Assembly: GCF_014268445.2 (NCBI RefSeq)
Contig: NZ_CP077089.1
Coordinates: 124,001 to 188,000, forward strand
Direction of reading: 5' to 3'
Source of the DNA: Pseudomonas tensinigenes
Lineage (GTDB): Bacteria > Pseudomonadota > Gammaproteobacteria > Pseudomonadales > Pseudomonadaceae
Length of the DNA stretch: 64,000 bases
A program made the position numbers and the translations under genes. The notes under the pieces are model-generated. The model did not search any database. It was given only the letters and a program-made list of their open reading frames with translations, and had not been told where the DNA came from. This document shows positions 62,277 to 64,000 of the stretch, piece by piece (position 1 is the first letter of the stretch; each line of letters begins with the position of its first letter).

Positions 62277-62321
62277 ACCTTCCAGCCCCCTGACACCACA
62301 AGGCTGCAAGGGTACACAAAA

Positions 62322-62422
62322 CCCCTGTAGGAGCTGTCGAGTAAAACGAGGCTGCGATCTTTTGACCTTGTTTTTCAGGATCAAGATCAAAAGATCGCAG
62401 CGTGCCGCAGCTCCTACAGGGG
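62322..62422. repeat. inverted repeat, class 2
   Basis: cccctgtaggagctgtcgag... to ...gccgcagctcctacaggggt, with inner AAGATCAAAAGATCGCAG arms. Its right arm supplies the TAG stop of the methyltransferase gene at 62414. Confidence 0.9.
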
Positions 62423-63253
62423 TGCGGCAGGTTTGCGGGCGATGATGACTTGGCTCTTCGCAACCACCGCGTCCAGCGCCTGTTTGATCTGTGCACCGCG
62501 CGGCGAGTCCAGCACGGCTTGCCAGGTGTCGGCCCAGTGATTGAGCAGCGGATGATCCGGGTTGCTGAAATCGACCTTGGCTTCCCAGAACAGCAGCATC
62601 CACATCGACCAGTAAAAACCGTACTGGCTGTGGCTGATTATCTCCAGCCCGGCCTCGCTGACCAGCGCCTTGAACTGCTCTTCGCTGATGATGCGAATGT
62701 GATTGGGCTTCTGGAAATACTCGGCCGCAGCGATGTCTTTCTGCAGGTCTTCGGAGCTTGGGTGCGGCACGCTCAGCAAGTACAAGGCACCCGGTTTGCC
62801 GACACGCACCAGTTCGGCGAGGAACTGCGCCGGATCATCGACGTGCTCGATGACTTCGGTGGAGACCACGCGCGTTGCGGTGCCGTCGGCGATCGGCAAC
62901 GGATTGCAATCGGTGACGTGGCATTCGATGTCCCGTGCCGGCGTATCGCTCAGGCGCTGACGAGTCGCTTCGACCTTGGCGCCGTCGATGTCGGCGATGA
63001 TGATCTTCGCCCCGCGCATGCCGCAAAAATGCACGTTGCCGCCATCACCGCAGCCGACATCAAGCAGGGTGTCATCGGCAGACACCACAAAGCCTTTGAA
63101 CAGCTCGTTGGTTTCCTGGTTGAACCAGCCGCTGAGCTTGGCATCGTACAGGCCGAGCATGTACGGATCGACGTTGCTGGCGACCGGTTCCACTGCCTGC
63201 GTGGGCGCCGGTGCTGGCGTCGCCGCCGTGAGTTTCTTCAGTAGGCTCAGCAT
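62414..63253 (-). CDS. class I SAM-dependent methyltransferase
   Basis: 279 aa. SAM-binding motif I is LLDVGCGDGGNVHFCGMRGA (about residues 61-80); IIADIDGAKVEATRQRL and VVSTEVIEHVDDPAQFLAEL follow. The middle resembles UbiE/COQ5-type enzymes. The acyltransferase next to it, overlapping by 7 bases, suggests a role in cell-surface polysaccharide modification. The substrate is unknown. The stop codon comes from the class 2 repeat. Confidence 0.87.
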   Translation of the reverse strand: MLSLLKKLTAATPAPAPTQAVEPVASNVDPYMLGLYDAKLSGWFNQETNELFKGFVVSADDTLLDVGCGDGGNVHFCGMRGAKIIIADIDGAKVEATRQRLSDTPARDIECHVTDCNPLPIADGTATRVVSTEVIEHVDDPAQFLAELVRVGKPGALYLLSVPHPSSEDLQKDIAAAEYFQKPNHIRIISEEQFKALVSEAGLEIISHSQYGFYWSMWMLLFWEAKVDFSNPDHPLLNHWADTWQAVLDSPRGAQIKQALDAVVAKSQVIIARKPAAPL

Positions 63254-64000
63254 GAGGTGGCTCCGGAGGATGGGACGGTGGATCGGGACGTACCGAGGCG
63301 TCGCACGAGCGCGGCACCACGGTCGCGCATGGGCATTTCGACCAAGCGGTAATTGAGTTCGCTGAGCAACACGATCAGGCCGAAAGCGATCAGCAGCGTC
63401 AGCACCGGGTGGCCGGCAGGACTGGACAGACCGGCGCTCTGCAGGCGAAAGATCAGCTCACGCACCAATTGATAAGCGGGTATGTGAATCAGGTAGATGC
63501 CGTAGGACCGGCTGCCGACCCACCCCAGCAGCCGCTGCATCGCGCCAGCGGGCATCAGGTAATTGCAGTTATACGATGCGATCCACACCAGTATTGCGCT
63601 CAGTACAGCGATTGAACCGATGCGGTACCAGGCAAACGTGAAGCGATCGGTGGCCATGAAACTCAACAGCGCGCCGATCAGCATCAACGCCGAAATCCCG
63701 ACCCATGGCCGATCGAGAAAATTCGGCCGCCAACGCTGATAACTCGGCTGCGCACTCCACATCGCCAGCAACACACCGAGGGCCAGCGCATCCGTACGCA
63801 CCACCATCAGCAACGGCGTGCGCAGGGTGAAAATCTGCACCGCGACCAGCGCCAGCAATGCCCAGACCAGATGTTTGCGAAAGAGCAGAATCAGCAGCGG
63901 GAACAGCAGATAGAACTGCTCCTCCAGTGCCAGGCTCCAGTAGACGAAACTGCTGCCGTACTCGTAGCGAAAGAAGCTGTCGGCAAAACGGAAGTTGGCG
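63247..64000 (-). CDS. acyltransferase-3 (OafA/YrhL-like) membrane protein, N terminus beyond window
   Basis: The minus-strand reading frame is open to the right edge, so only the C-terminal ~250 residues are visible. WSLALEEQFYLLFPLLILLF near the edge is the conserved helix of acyltransferase-3 proteins; further helices (PLLMVVRTDALALGVLLAMW, ISALMLIGALLSFMA, SYGIYLIHIPAYQLV) follow. Such enzymes O-acetylate surface glycans from the inner membrane. It overlaps the methyltransferase start by 7 bases, so both are probably co-transcribed. Confidence 0.88.
   Translation of the reverse strand, partial: ANFRFADSFFRYEYGSSFVYWSLALEEQFYLLFPLLILLFRKHLVWALLALVAVQIFTLRTPLLMVVRTDALALGVLLAMWSAQPSYQRWRPNFLDRPWVGISALMLIGALLSFMATDRFTFAWYRIGSIAVLSAILVWIASYNCNYLMPAGAMQRLLGWVGSRSYGIYLIHIPAYQLVRELIFRLQSAGLSSPAGHPVLTLLIAFGLIVLLSELNYRLVEMPMRDRGAALVRRLGTSRSTVPSSGATSC

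Overview
The window reads as chromosomal DNA of a Pseudomonas of the fluorescens type. It is GC-rich, densely packed with genes, and scattered with the two classes of short palindromic repeats common in that group (arms containing GCGAGCAGGCTCGC and AAGATCGCAG). Typical Pseudomonas neighbourhoods are present, such as split pyruvate carboxylase with its LysR regulator and a zinc-starvation island. I saw no rRNA, tRNA, CRISPR array, insertion sequence or integrase. No gene-free stretch exceeds about 300 bases; the longest (roughly 30291-30587, 33795-34072, 27850-28106 and 781-1037) hold REP pairs, promoters or nothing I can name.

Layout. 1-2069: end of an AraC regulator and an acetylpolyamine amidohydrolase-like deacetylase. 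2200-6813: a very large dermonecrotic-toxin-domain protein. 6770-10180: a MocR regulator divergent from a paiB-GNAT-GNAT operon; the MocR linker contains a tight cluster of DnaA-box-like sequences. 10281-12948: homocysteine S-methyltransferase divergent from an amino-acid ABC transporter pair that has no ATPase beside it. 12981-18927: a small XRE regulator and two related autotransporters. 19122-23600: pycB, pycA and the divergent LysR regulator. 23542-30290: a small conserved protein, an RpiR regulator with a HexR-type operator, a GGDEF/EAL membrane protein, and uvrD. 30588-36086: Tim44-domain protein, SMI1/KNR4 protein, CPA2 antiporter, thioesterase, pdxY and a DUF3301 protein.

36127-46421 is a zinc-sparing island. 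It holds two COG0523 GTPases, a DUF1826 protein, two small secreted proteins, an AmiA-type amidase, FolE2, a zinc/manganese-type ABC transporter, a gamma-carbonic anhydrase and a second dihydroorotase. Two Zur-like palindromes sit at its divergent promoters. 46535-49860: a DUF3617 protein, cardiolipin synthase and cyclopropane fatty acid synthase.

50029-55980 is the most striking unit. Four genes overlap one another by 4 bases: a large multi-TM SPFH protein, an SPFH protein with a histidine-packed N terminus, a third SPFH protein, and an HmtA-type P1B ATPase. They lie behind a 9-bp-arm Zur-like palindrome at 56011-56033. I infer a zinc-starvation-induced metal importer (HmtA) embedded in or quality-controlled by a dedicated HflK/HflC-like membrane assembly. 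56193-64000: lpd, an Lrp regulator with a divergent LysE exporter, a 712-aa membrane-anchored unknown with a DUF3142 lipoprotein, a methyltransferase, and an acyltransferase cut by the window edge.
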